This document shows positions 32,874 through 40,585 of a DNA stretch of 42,202 nt, piece after piece. The position numbers and the translations under genes were made by a program. The notes beneath the pieces were generated by a model. That model was not told where the DNA came from. It searched no databases and saw only the letters and a program-made list of their open reading frames with translations. The stretch comes from Bacteroidia bacterium (GTDB lineage: Bacteria > Bacteroidota > Bacteroidia > Bacteroidales > VadinHA17), in NCBI GenBank assembly GCA_026391475.1, contig JAPLED010000066.1, forward strand, positions 1-42,202. The letters run 5' to 3'. The number at the start of each line of letters is the position of its first letter. Positions within the stretch are counted from its first letter, which is position 1.

Positions 32874-35027
32874 TTACTGAAAATTTTTCACTACCTCAAT
32901 TACTTCCGGTAGGTCCATTCCGATCTTTTTCAGGAACTCAATAGTTGGAACGCCATTATTATTCCATCCTCTCCTTTTATATACCGCATCGACAAGGCTT
33001 TCATACTGTTCTTCCCTGTACTTACGGATCAACTTCATCTTCTCCTCAGTGGTTTTTCCAACCGGATCAACTCCGGTTTTCTCTTTAAGCTGCTTGTCAT
33101 AACGCTCTGCACGGGATTCGTACTCTTCCTTAGTAACCGGACCGGCTGCACGATAGGGTTGCCTGTCGTGAATACGTGTACCAAAGCCACGCCTGAGGTT
33201 AAATACCCTTTGAAAATTATATACCCGCTCAGAATCCTCCACCAACCGTTTCTTATCAAACTCGAGCCCCGTAACTGCCTTATATATAGTTACATAATTA
33301 TCAACATGCTCAGGTACTTTAGCAGGCTCATCGCTCCGGGCATTGCTCTCGGGTTCAACATCGTTCCATGGGAGTTTGCAAAGGCCAACAAGACCGAACC
33401 AGGTGCGGAACATTGGGAAATAATGAAGAGCTTCAGCCTTATTTTCAAATGTCGGAATCTGGTTATTAATCATATCCATAAAGATAAGCCAGGCTTCATC
33501 ATGTTGCGGACCCTTATTGGTGAGTGCAAAACCACCCTGTTGTGCAAGGGATTCTTTCGGCATGTACTGGGAGTACTCAAGTCCCTTGTTTTCCATTCCT
33601 ATATCATTAAGGAATGATGGATCGCCCCATCCGTTTTTAATAAACAACTCTTTTATTTTACGGACTCCCGTTCCCGCTATCTTACCAAATCCTTCACCAC
33701 GGGCAAGCTGGTGCAACATCTCGAGTGCAGCTTCCGAATTGCCAAAGTTAAGATCAAGTCCGCCCGTTCTCTCCATGTTGAGAATACCATTCTGGAAACA
33801 CTCCATGATGAAAGCTGTGACGGTACTCCATGTAATAGTGCATATCCCGTATGTATCACAATAAAAGTTTGTTTCAATAACATATTCAGGATCAAATATT
33901 CCACAGTTTGAACCAAGTCCTGCAGCATTTTCATATTCAGGGCCATCGACAATTACTTTTTGACCTTTATAGGGACCTGTCTTTAGTATAAAATCATCGA
34001 CCCCTTTGGTGCACGACATATTGCAGCCAATCCAGCAACCATCCGGAATATTCTGGGTGAAATGTCTTTTCCAGACTGATGAATCGATCTTATATGCATC
34101 GGGGTGGCTACCATATTTAAAGTTCATCACCGGAAGCAGATCATGGTCGTTCATTATCTCCATCAGGTGAGCTGTTCCGGTTTGCTTCATCTGGCATTGT
34201 TTGTCGTCGAGTTCGCGCATCTCCCTGTTGAATCTTTTGCCTCTCTCCATAATAGCCTCAAGATCAATGACATTATTGAGATTACCTTTCACACCGGGTA
34301 TTTTACATACCAGCGCTTTAATTTTTTTATTACGAAATACGGTACCGATACCTCCCCTGCCTGCCTGCTTCAATCGTACCTTTTTCCTTTTTGGATCATA
34401 AAAGCTGAAGTTCAGCATTCCGATCAGAGAATGGTCAGCCGCGGAACCTGCTGATACAACTCCTATGGATTTTTTTTCATTATCATTGTCAGCAAAAATT
34501 TCTGTTAGCTGTTCTGCCAGAAGATGACTGTCGGTTGCCTCTGCAGGCGCCTCGAATATTTCAACATGATGGTTAATGCCATCAATAAAAACAATAACAT
34601 CTTTGTCTGACTTACCCTGTATTTCAATAGCATCAAACCCTGAAAACTTCAGAAACGGTCCGAAAAATCCTCCCACATTACTGTCCATAACCGAGCCTGT
34701 CTGGGGTGACAAACTGACTACTAATGACTTCCCGGTTCCTGAGTACTGGGTTATCCCTCCAATTGGTCCTGAGGATATAATTATCTCATTTTCAGGGTCA
34801 TCCCATTTAGTATCAGGTTTGGTGGCATCCCAGAGAAGCCTTAGCCCGTAACCCTTTCCACCAATGAATTTTTCTTTCATAACAGCAGGGACATTCTTCA
34901 CTTTTATTTCAGTGGTCCCCACGTTTATATAAAGAATCTTGTCGGTATAACCTTTATCCAACGGGGTCCATTTATAATCCCGGCTTTTCAGGAGTTTATG
35001 CTGGTCTTTTATTGACTTAATGTCCAT
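32874..35027 (-). CDS. Aldehyde:ferredoxin oxidoreductase family tungstoenzyme
   Basis: The 717-residue enzyme belongs to the AOR family, which uses a tungsten-bispyranopterin and one 4Fe-4S cluster to oxidise aldehydes with ferredoxin or another acceptor. Cluster ligands are Cys331, Cys335 and Cys339 (CWIGCNMSCTKG) and Cys550 (LVGLCKLPW). Pterin-binding stretches include FIGGKGYGLRLL, SSGPIGGITQYSGTGK and AGRGGIGTVFRNKKIKAL; DGPEYENAAGLGSN and DTYGICTITW follow. It is about 100 residues longer than the archaeal AORs, with an N-terminal extension of about 27 residues. The substrate cannot be told, and the family also includes BamB-type dearomatising subunits. No partner iron-sulfur or flavin subunit is adjacent. 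It is divergent from a ThiS/MoaD-like gene. Confidence 0.9.
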   Translation of the reverse strand: MDIKSIKDQHKLLKSRDYKWTPLDKGYTDKILYINVGTTEIKVKNVPAVMKEKFIGGKGYGLRLLWDATKPDTKWDDPENEIIISSGPIGGITQYSGTGKSLVVSLSPQTGSVMDSNVGGFFGPFLKFSGFDAIEIQGKSDKDVIVFIDGINHHVEIFEAPAEATDSHLLAEQLTEIFADNDNEKKSIGVVSAGSAADHSLIGMLNFSFYDPKRKKVRLKQAGRGGIGTVFRNKKIKALVCKIPGVKGNLNNVIDLEAIMERGKRFNREMRELDDKQCQMKQTGTAHLMEIMNDHDLLPVMNFKYGSHPDAYKIDSSVWKRHFTQNIPDGCWIGCNMSCTKGVDDFILKTGPYKGQKVIVDGPEYENAAGLGSNCGIFDPEYVIETNFYCDTYGICTITWSTVTAFIMECFQNGILNMERTGGLDLNFGNSEAALEMLHQLARGEGFGKIAGTGVRKIKELFIKNGWGDPSFLNDIGMENKGLEYSQYMPKESLAQQGGFALTNKGPQHDEAWLIFMDMINNQIPTFENKAEALHYFPMFRTWFGLVGLCKLPWNDVEPESNARSDEPAKVPEHVDNYVTIYKAVTGLEFDKKRLVEDSERVYNFQRVFNLRRGFGTRIHDRQPYRAAGPVTKEEYESRAERYDKQLKEKTGVDPVGKTTEEKMKLIRKYREEQYESLVDAVYKRRGWNNNGVPTIEFLKKIGMDLPEVIEVVKNFQ

Positions 35028-35071
35028 ATTCCGGATATTTAGCTTAGTACCTTTCAGCGTTTCGCCGTATT

Positions 35072-35101
35072 CAAAGGTATGACATTCAGATGAGCTACAA
35101 C
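35072..35101 (-). promoter_or_regulatory. Predicted promoter of the AOR gene
   Basis: On the minus strand GTTG (complement of 35098-35101) and TACCTTTG (complement of 35072-35079) are separated by 18 bases, a full match to the Bacteroidota consensus, with a leader of about 38 bases before the AOR ATG. Confidence 0.6.
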
Positions 35102-35114
35102 ATGATATTAATCA

Positions 35115-35134
35115 ATATGCTATGTGAAGCATAT
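35115..35134. promoter_or_regulatory. Inverted repeat between the AOR and sulfur-carrier promoters
   Basis: ATATGCT (35115-35121) and AGCATAT (35128-35134) form a 7-bp inverted repeat with a 6-base spacer, placed just upstream of both divergent promoters. It is a candidate operator for joint control; no protein is known to bind it. Confidence 0.4.
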
Positions 35135-35147
35135 CGTTATTACAATG

Positions 35148-35174
35148 TTGTAAGATTAAATTTGACTAAATTTG
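35148..35174 (+). promoter_or_regulatory. Predicted promoter of the ThiS/MoaD-like gene
   Basis: Two overlapping-phase -7 boxes, TAAATTTG at 35157-35164 and again at 35167-35174, lie 46-56 bases ahead of the start codon. A TTG at 35148-35150 is 16 bases before the second box, slightly closer than usual. Confidence 0.5.
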
Positions 35175-35219
35175 AATCGAAAATCCTGATGAAAATGGAA
35201 TGATAGATTAATCATAAGA

Positions 35220-35426
35220 ATGATGAAGATAATATTAAATAACAGGGAAGAAGAATTCGGGAAGGAGACAATCAGTGTAAGTGAAATGCTTATCCTGAAA
35301 AAGTTTTCCTTTAAAATGAGAATAATAAAGATAAATGGCATTTTAATTGCAAAAGAAAAGTACGATTCCACAATTATACATGATGGTGATGATGTTCAGA
35401 TGCTTTATCTCATGAGCGGAGGTTAA
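35220..35426 (+). CDS. ThiS/MoaD-like sulfur carrier protein
   Basis: The 68-residue ubiquitin-fold protein ends in the free diglycine MSGG needed for thiocarboxylate formation. The pattern KIILNNREEEF, then IIKINGILIAKEKYD and HDGDDVQMLYLMSGG, is that of ThiS, with MoaD close behind. A second ATG at 35223 is equally possible. Because no moaD lies in the cofactor operon, and this gene is divergent from the AOR gene, I infer that it delivers sulfur for the pterin dithiolene, although a role in thiamine synthesis is not excluded; no thi genes are near. No activating MoeB/ThiF enzyme lies in the window. Confidence 0.8.
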   Translation: MMKIILNNREEEFGKETISVSEMLILKKFSFKMRIIKINGILIAKEKYDSTIIHDGDDVQMLYLMSGG

Positions 35427-35452
35427 AAAATAAATTGTAGGTTTGTACCATT

Positions 35453-35791
35453 ATGATCAGGTTTGAATTTATAGACAAAATACCAACAGTATTCAGGAAT
35501 AAATACCTTCTGACTATCATTATTTTCCTTGTCTGGCTTTTACTTTTCGACTCAAACAATCTTATTGCCAGATACAAGGAGATGAGGGAGTTACATAAAC
35601 TAAAAACTGAAAAGGAGTATTATATTAAACGCATAGAGGTTGACAGGCAGAAGCTTTACGAATTAAAAACAGACAATCACAATTTAGAGAAATTTGCGAG
35701 GGAACAATACCGCATGAAAAAACCCGATGAAGATCTCTATATTATTCTTACTCCTCAGGAAGATCGCAGAATTACAAGAAAAAATAACTAA
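35453..35791 (+). CDS. FtsB/DivIC-type septum protein
   Basis: The 112-residue bitopic protein has a short cytoplasmic N-terminus, one membrane helix (about residues 18-35) and a coiled coil (about 38-78, ELHKLKTEKEYYIKRIEVD). A conserved ending REQYRMKKPDEDLYIIL follows, where the FAREQYRM stretch is the mark of DivIC/FtsB. Such proteins join FtsL and FtsQ in the divisome. A TAGGTTTG box at 35438-35445 just before the ATG suggests a separate, nearly leaderless transcript, although readthrough from the sulfur-carrier gene is likely too. Its stop overlaps the stop of the convergent glycosyltransferase in CTAA. Confidence 0.88.
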   Translation: MIRFEFIDKIPTVFRNKYLLTIIIFLVWLLLFDSNNLIARYKEMRELHKLKTEKEYYIKRIEVDRQKLYELKTDNHNLEKFAREQYRMKKPDEDLYIILTPQEDRRITRKNN

Positions 35792-37050
35792 GAGGTTTTT
35801 TCCAATTCCCTGTAATAGAGAAGCAGGTTGAGAGGTTCTTTTGATTTAAAATTAATCCCGGTATTTTCCAACAATTCTGAAGCAGAAACATCAACCGGTT
35901 TTTTTTCAAAAATTTCTATATGAACCAAATTCAGATATTTTACTATTCTGAACATGTTAAACCATCCGAAAAACCGTTTTCTAAATGAAGCTAAGCCTGA
36001 AGTATTATTCTTAATCTCCATTATTTTCCCGATCCACTCTATTTCGTCAATAAAATACTTCAAACCCGTAGGAAATGATTTGTAACACTCTGGCAATTCT
36101 TCAGGAGTAAGGTGATAAAATTTTTCTGTCATTCCGAAAAAATAGCGTAGTTCCTTAAAAGCCAGCATATTATATGTAAAAAGAGTCGGACTATTCTCGT
36201 CAGAAAGTTTTCCGATAGAAGCACCGGTACCGAACGGGACTCTTGATGAAGCTCTGGGAGAGGGATATACTGTTGTGGAATTGAGATTAAAATAGCCTCC
36301 TGCAGGAACCAGCTTCTGAATAAAGTAAAAATCCTCTCCTGCCTGCCGCCTGTTCATACCTCCTGCTTTGACATATTGCAGTGCTTTTACTGCAATGGCT
36401 GAACCAACAGTATGAAAAACATATGGAAAGCCTGAATAGGCCAGCCCCTGGAAATAATAGCGAAGGTGCAACTCATATAAAGTGATATAATTATATATAT
36501 TTTCCGGGAAATCATTTCCTGCCAGAGGATGCTCAAAATAGATTGAGCAGGCTGTCCGGTCTTTTTTATTCAATAATTCATCACAAACAGATACAAAATA
36601 ATTCTTCTCAACCTGGCAGTCAGCATCCAGGTTAAGAATGATTCCGCCCGGGTTATCCAGACAGTTGAAGCGACGCACAGCTTCATCCATCCCGGTTTTT
36701 CTTGCAAGTCCGACACCCCAATCGCTTATTGCCTGATGATCTGCGATAAAAGCAAAAAGCCGGAAGAAACAATTGCTGTTTTCTTTCTTCCAGTTTTCAA
36801 TATTTTTTATGGTTGTTTTATTATTTTCTATACTCTCCTCAACAGCATCTAAAGGAGCATTTACAACAATAATAACTTCAGCATTACATTCCGGTTCGCT
36901 ACATAATGCGAGGGAATCGAGTAACTTACATATTCCTGGTTCGTTATATGCAGGTACGACAATAATTATACCTGTCTGTTTATCAGGTGCCTCTTTGATT
37001 ATTTCAGGGAATAATGCCCTTTCTTCAAGATAGGTTGAGGCGAAACCCAT
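35788..37050 (-). CDS. Family 2 glycosyltransferase
   Basis: This 420-residue GT-A fold enzyme has the nucleotide-sugar entry GIIIVVPAYNEPGICKLLDS, the metal-binding ILNLDADCQVEKNY (DxD), and RRQAGEDFYFIQKLV, where the ED motif is the usual catalytic base region. The C-terminal 150 residues carry no recognised domain, and there is no clear membrane helix cluster. The sugar and acceptor are unknown. It follows the OmpH-like gene by 6 bases, so both form one unit. Confidence 0.82.
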   Translation of the reverse strand: MGFASTYLEERALFPEIIKEAPDKQTGIIIVVPAYNEPGICKLLDSLALCSEPECNAEVIIVVNAPLDAVEESIENNKTTIKNIENWKKENSNCFFRLFAFIADHQAISDWGVGLARKTGMDEAVRRFNCLDNPGGIILNLDADCQVEKNYFVSVCDELLNKKDRTACSIYFEHPLAGNDFPENIYNYITLYELHLRYYFQGLAYSGFPYVFHTVGSAIAVKALQYVKAGGMNRRQAGEDFYFIQKLVPAGGYFNLNSTTVYPSPRASSRVPFGTGASIGKLSDENSPTLFTYNMLAFKELRYFFGMTEKFYHLTPEELPECYKSFPTGLKYFIDEIEWIGKIMEIKNNTSGLASFRKRFFGWFNMFRIVKYLNLVHIEIFEKKPVDVSASELLENTGINFKSKEPLNLLLYYRELEKTS

Positions 37051-37056
37051 TGGTTT

Positions 37057-37659
37057 TTACTTTTTTTCTACCTGATACTTTTTATTAATAGCATCAAGTA
37101 CCTTTTGTGTTATATCCAATGATTTGTCGCTGTACAGTACAACACTGCCAAAGCTTTTCCCCAGAATGTACTGGTAGTTGTATTCAGATCTGTTTTCCCC
37201 GAGAAATTTAGTAATATATTCAAGTATCTGACGATTCATTACCTGTTCTTCTTCCATGAGATTTGATTGCAGTTGATCGCGAAGATTTACCAATTCCTGT
37301 TGCTGCTGAAGAAGAGACTGCTCCATTTGTGCCGCAGTAGCCCTGGTTACGAGTCCTTTACTCACCTTATCCTGATAATCTTTTGCACCCTTCTCATATT
37401 GACTTCTCTTGGAACTAAGTTCTGCTTCGGCGCTTTTCTGCTTTGACATCAACTCATCCCGTCTATCTAAAAACATATCAAATTTGAAAATAACTGAATC
37501 AACATTAATATATGCAATTCCCTCAGACGGGATTCCGGTAACAGAACCTGATATGTCACTTTTTTTATTCTTTTTGCCTCCTGTAAAGTGCAGAAAATAG
37601 AGGCCAATAACAGCTAAGAACAGAACAACATACAGAATTACAGAGAGTTTCTTCATCAC
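37057..37659 (-). CDS. OmpH/Skp-family periplasmic protein
   Basis: The 200-residue protein starts with a single hydrophobic segment (about 5-26) that may stay as a membrane anchor since no clear cleavage site follows. A Skp-like domain comes next: GIAYINVDSVIFKFD, a long coiled coil rich in Gln, Glu and Lys (about 65-140), and a return strand GSVVLYSDKSLDITQKVLDA. Skp proteins hold unfolded outer-membrane proteins. The link with the following glycosyltransferase is by operon only. A -7 box TATATTTG lies about 35 bases upstream. Confidence 0.82.
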   Translation of the reverse strand: MMKKLSVILYVVLFLAVIGLYFLHFTGGKKNKKSDISGSVTGIPSEGIAYINVDSVIFKFDMFLDRRDELMSKQKSAEAELSSKRSQYEKGAKDYQDKVSKGLVTRATAAQMEQSLLQQQQELVNLRDQLQSNLMEEEQVMNRQILEYITKFLGENRSEYNYQYILGKSFGSVVLYSDKSLDITQKVLDAINKKYQVEKK

Positions 37660-37691
37660 AGATTAAATTTTTATTAAACATTAGTCAGGCG

Positions 37692-37699
37692 CAAATATA
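37692..37699 (-). promoter_or_regulatory. Predicted -7 box of the ompH-like operon
   Basis: The minus strand reads TATATTTG, matching TAnnTTTG, 33 bases before the start codon of the OmpH-like gene. A well-spaced -33 TTG is not seen. Confidence 0.4.
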
Positions 37700-37956
37700 A
37701 ACAAATAAATAAATGAGGCTACTTCAAAGAGATAATTTTAAGCCGGTCGCTCATCATAAACTGAGGACATTTTTAAGACATAGCATTGGAAAAAATGGTT
37801 GCATTATCTGAAAAATATATTTAAAATAAATAAATTCATGCGGTTTTCATGTTTTCTGAATGACAAAGGTCATTAAAAAATGAATTGATATCAGTTTAAT
37901 TAGCATTTTTAAAAAGAAAAAAGAAAATTTTACTTTATCAGAAGCAAATTCATATT

Positions 37957-38868
37957 ATGTTCAACAAATTCATTGCGGCAATATTGCCCTGGTTCCCGAA
38001 AAAATTTATCTGGATATTTTCAAGAGCTTATATATCCGGTGAAACACTTGAAGATGCAATGCGTGTATCTAAAGATCTGAACAGCAAAAATATAAAGGTA
38101 ACCCTTGATGTCCTCGGGGAGTTCATTAAAACACCCGACGAAGCCGAGTTAAATAAAAAAGAGTATCTTAATCTTATTGATATTTCCTACAAAAACCATA
38201 TTGATGGAAATTTTTCACTTAAGCCAACAAGCTTCGGCTTACTGATCGACAAAGACATCTGTTTTAATCACATTCGTGAAATAGTTGCAAAAGCTGCCTC
38301 TTATAATGGATTCATCAGAGTAGATATGGAGGATTCTCCATGCACTGATGATGAAATTAAACTATTCCGTAAACTGAAGGCTGAGTTTCCCGGAAATGTC
38401 GGCCTCGTTGTGCAAGCATATTTAAAAAGAACTTTAAAAGATCTCGAGGAGATGATGGACCTGAAAAATTCCAATATTTCTTTGAGCTACAGGCTCTGTA
38501 AAGGGATTTATGTTGAACCGAAAGCAATTGCGTACAAAAAATATGAGGAGATTAATCAGCATTACCTGGAAGATCTTGAATTCATGTTCAGGAATAAAAT
38601 ACATGCAGGCATTGCTACACACGACAAACCTCTTGTAGATGGTGCATATAAACTTATTGAAAAATATAATGTCCCGAAGAATATGTACGAATTCCAAATG
38701 CTTTACGGAGTTACTCCAAAGCTTCGTGAAAGTATTGTAAGTAAAAGACATACTATGAGAGTCTATGTGCCCTTCGGGAAACAATGGTTCGGCTATTCAA
38801 CCCGCCGTCTCAAAGAAAATCCAAAAATGGCAAGCCATATCATAAAAGCGATATTCTATAAGGGATAA
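37957..38868 (+). CDS. Proline dehydrogenase
   Basis: This FAD enzyme oxidises proline to pyrroline-5-carboxylate and passes electrons to quinone. The 303-residue single-domain (monofunctional) protein has the TIM-barrel motifs of the PRODH family: VTLDVLGEF, GFIRVDMEDS, LSYRLCKGIY, GIATHDKPL, YEFQMLYGV, and the C-terminal RVYVPFGKQWFGYSTRRLKE with the proline-binding RR. It stands alone, without a PutA-type aldehyde dehydrogenase beside it. In this window NQR and menaquinone genes would share the same quinone pool. Confidence 0.9.
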   Translation: MFNKFIAAILPWFPKKFIWIFSRAYISGETLEDAMRVSKDLNSKNIKVTLDVLGEFIKTPDEAELNKKEYLNLIDISYKNHIDGNFSLKPTSFGLLIDKDICFNHIREIVAKAASYNGFIRVDMEDSPCTDDEIKLFRKLKAEFPGNVGLVVQAYLKRTLKDLEEMMDLKNSNISLSYRLCKGIYVEPKAIAYKKYEEINQHYLEDLEFMFRNKIHAGIATHDKPLVDGAYKLIEKYNVPKNMYEFQMLYGVTPKLRESIVSKRHTMRVYVPFGKQWFGYSTRRLKENPKMASHIIKAIFYKG

Positions 38869-38870
38869 AA

Positions 38871-38905
38871 CAGGCAACAGGCATCAGGCATCAGGCAACA
38901 GGGGA
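38871..38905. repeat. 7-base tandem repeat after the proline dehydrogenase gene
   Basis: Five head-to-tail units of CAGGCAA/CAGGCAT, the last changed to CAGGGGA, begin 2 bases after the stop codon. GGGG at 38901-38904 can pair with CCCC further on, giving a weak hairpin between the convergent genes. Confidence 0.7.
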
Positions 38906-38937
38906 CAGATTTTCCCCCATTCTCTTATTCTCCCACC

Positions 38938-39660
38938 CTATTCCTTTCTCTGCTTCAGAGTCTCGATGTATTTCTTTTGTATCTGATCAACCTCCTGGTC
39001 AGAAAGTTGCGATTTCAACGGAGCAGGTTTTTCGGGTAAGCCATGTATAAGAAGATAAGCTGCCGGGATTAATAATAATGGACTTAAACCTACCATTTTA
39101 TCGGAAGGAATGCCACCTCTTTCAAATGCATCGACCTTTTGTTTCTGACTTAAGTGAGCATAGTTGGTAGCAGGGTCACCTAGTTTGCTCTGGCTGTTCC
39201 GGCCCTGGTAGGCAGATACAGCAACATTATATCTGGCATTATCAAAGGTTGTCGGGGTCTTACTCCTCGTATTCAATATTTCAGATTTAAGGTTTGTGAG
39301 TCTTGGTACAATTACTACTTCTCCAATCGACAATGTATCACTATTCATATATATCCCTGCAATAAACTCCCGGCCGGTTAGTGTGTCACTTACAAACAGT
39401 ATTGTTGACTTATAGCCCAGACTTTTGAAGATGACTGTATCATTCCTGTTCACATAAAAAGCAAAAGCGCCGTCATTTCCACTGACAGAAGAAAAAGCTC
39501 TGTTGATCATTATCTGTGAATTGGCAAGCGGGGACAAGGTATTTGCATCCATCACTAAACCGTGGAAGAGAATACTGATTTCTGCATTTTCTTTTCCCTG
39601 ACTGAAACCGGCTTGATTAAGAATACAAATTGAAAGTATTATAAAGAAAATACTTTTCAT
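38938..39660 (-). CDS. Secreted CarboxypepD_reg-like protein
   Basis: From the ATG at 39660 the protein is 240 residues long: a signal peptide (SIFFIILSICILNQAGFSQ), a carboxypeptidase-regulatory-like beta domain (LFHGLVMDANTLSPLANSQI, then GAFAFYVNRNDTVIFKSLGY), the linker SIGEVVIVPR, and an alpha-rich tail. Near the C-terminus is a hydrophobic stretch SPLLLIPAAYLLIHGLP that could be a membrane helix, then a charged end. An upstream in-frame ATG at 39726 would put 22 polar residues before the signal, so I prefer 39660. The function is unknown; the first domain type is shared with the protein at 315-1352. Confidence 0.75.
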   Translation of the reverse strand: MKSIFFIILSICILNQAGFSQGKENAEISILFHGLVMDANTLSPLANSQIMINRAFSSVSGNDGAFAFYVNRNDTVIFKSLGYKSTILFVSDTLTGREFIAGIYMNSDTLSIGEVVIVPRLTNLKSEILNTRSKTPTTFDNARYNVAVSAYQGRNSQSKLGDPATNYAHLSQKQKVDAFERGGIPSDKMVGLSPLLLIPAAYLLIHGLPEKPAPLKSQLSDQEVDQIQKKYIETLKQRKE

Positions 39661-39777
39661 CCATATATAATTTTTTAATTTAAGGTCTGATGGAACCACA
39701 CATGATTGAGAATAAATTATTTTCATATGTGCTTGAGATTTGGATCAATCATGTGGGTTTCATTGTCAACAGTCTGA

Positions 39778-40350
39778 CTATAATTTTATTATCAATTCAT
39801 TTAAGTTCCTTTTGGGTACATGATGATTTTTTTCGCTATCCCTCCAGTACTTCACATCACCCTTTTTAATTTCATCAATTATGACCTTCTCTACTGGTTT
39901 CCCCAAAGCAAGAATCAACAGTATTTCAAGATTATCAGGGATATTAAGATCGTCGCGGAGCTCCTCACGTTTTATAGATGATATCATACATCCTCCGAGG
40001 CCGGCTTCAGTAGCCCCAAGCATAATACTTTGAGCAGCAATGCCGTGATCAACACCAAATACTTCAGTTATTGATTTATCACCCAATATAATAATATACC
40101 CTGTTGGCCTTTCACCATTATCAGGTCCAGGCCACTCTGTCAGATAACCGGCCCATGCAATTGATGGAAAAACCCTTTCACAATCTTCAGGAGTGTTATA
40201 AATGAGATATCTCAAAGGTTGCCTGTTGGCTCCTGAGGCTGACATCCTGGCAAGATCAATAAGGTTTTCAAGAGTTTTGGAATCAACATGGTGTGATTCA
40301 TCGAAACGGCGGTAAGATCGGGTTTTAAAGATCAGGTCTTTTAGATTCAT
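39778..40350 (-). CDS. Nitroreductase family protein
   Basis: From the ATG at 40350 the protein is 190 residues long. It opens with MNLKDLIFKTRSYRRF, whose RSYRRF is the FMN-site motif of nitroreductases, followed by ARMSASGANRQPLRYLIYN. A later stretch, DHGIAAQSIMLGATEAGLGG, with CMISS behind it is also typical. Such FMN enzymes reduce quinones or nitro compounds with NAD(P)H; the natural substrate is unknown. An earlier in-frame ATG at 40407 lies inside the repeat element and would add a 19-residue Phe/Leu-rich tail, so I reject it. Confidence 0.85.
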   Translation of the reverse strand: MNLKDLIFKTRSYRRFDESHHVDSKTLENLIDLARMSASGANRQPLRYLIYNTPEDCERVFPSIAWAGYLTEWPGPDNGERPTGYIIILGDKSITEVFGVDHGIAAQSIMLGATEAGLGGCMISSIKREELRDDLNIPDNLEILLILALGKPVEKVIIDEIKKGDVKYWRDSEKNHHVPKRNLNELIIKL

Positions 40351-40393
40351 TATAATGACGTTTAATAATTTCAATGTAAAATTAAAAAAATCT

Positions 40394-40568
40394 ATCTTAA
40401 AAGCCAACCACCTCCCCCCTCCGTTACCGTCGGGGTACTCCTCCTTTAAACAGGAGGAGAAATTTATAATACTATATTTCCGAACTTTCCCCTCCTTTGA
40501 AAAGGAGGGGTGTCATGACCGAAAGGTCATGACGGGGTGGTTGAAAACACTTCTGAAACACCCTCTTT
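40394..40568. repeat. Nested-hairpin repeat element, copy 2
   Basis: This second copy has the same order as at 6682: an imperfect end TCTTAAAAG, CCAACCACC, hairpin 1 weakened (CCCC/GGGG around 40415-40435), and hairpin 2 CTCCTCCT/AGGAGGAG. After an AT-rich core come hairpin 3 CCCCTCCTTT/AAAGGAGGGG and hairpin 4 GTCATGACC-GAAA-GGTCATGAC (perfect 9-bp stem). Then come GGGGTGGTTG and the end CTTCTGAAACACCCTCTTT. Stems differ in sequence from copy 1 at several bases yet keep pairing, so structure rather than sequence is conserved. It lies between sodB and the nitroreductase gene. Confidence 0.8.
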
Positions 40569-40585
40569 AATATAATGTAAGGCTA

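Noticed and set aside
32874-35027. Class II benzoyl-CoA reductase subunit BamB
   Set aside because: BamB belongs to the same family, but none of its usual partner genes lies nearby; the general AOR-family call is safer.
40351-40407. Longer nitroreductase start
   Set aside because: It begins inside the repeat element and its residues do not resemble the family; the ATG at 40350 starts directly at the conserved region.
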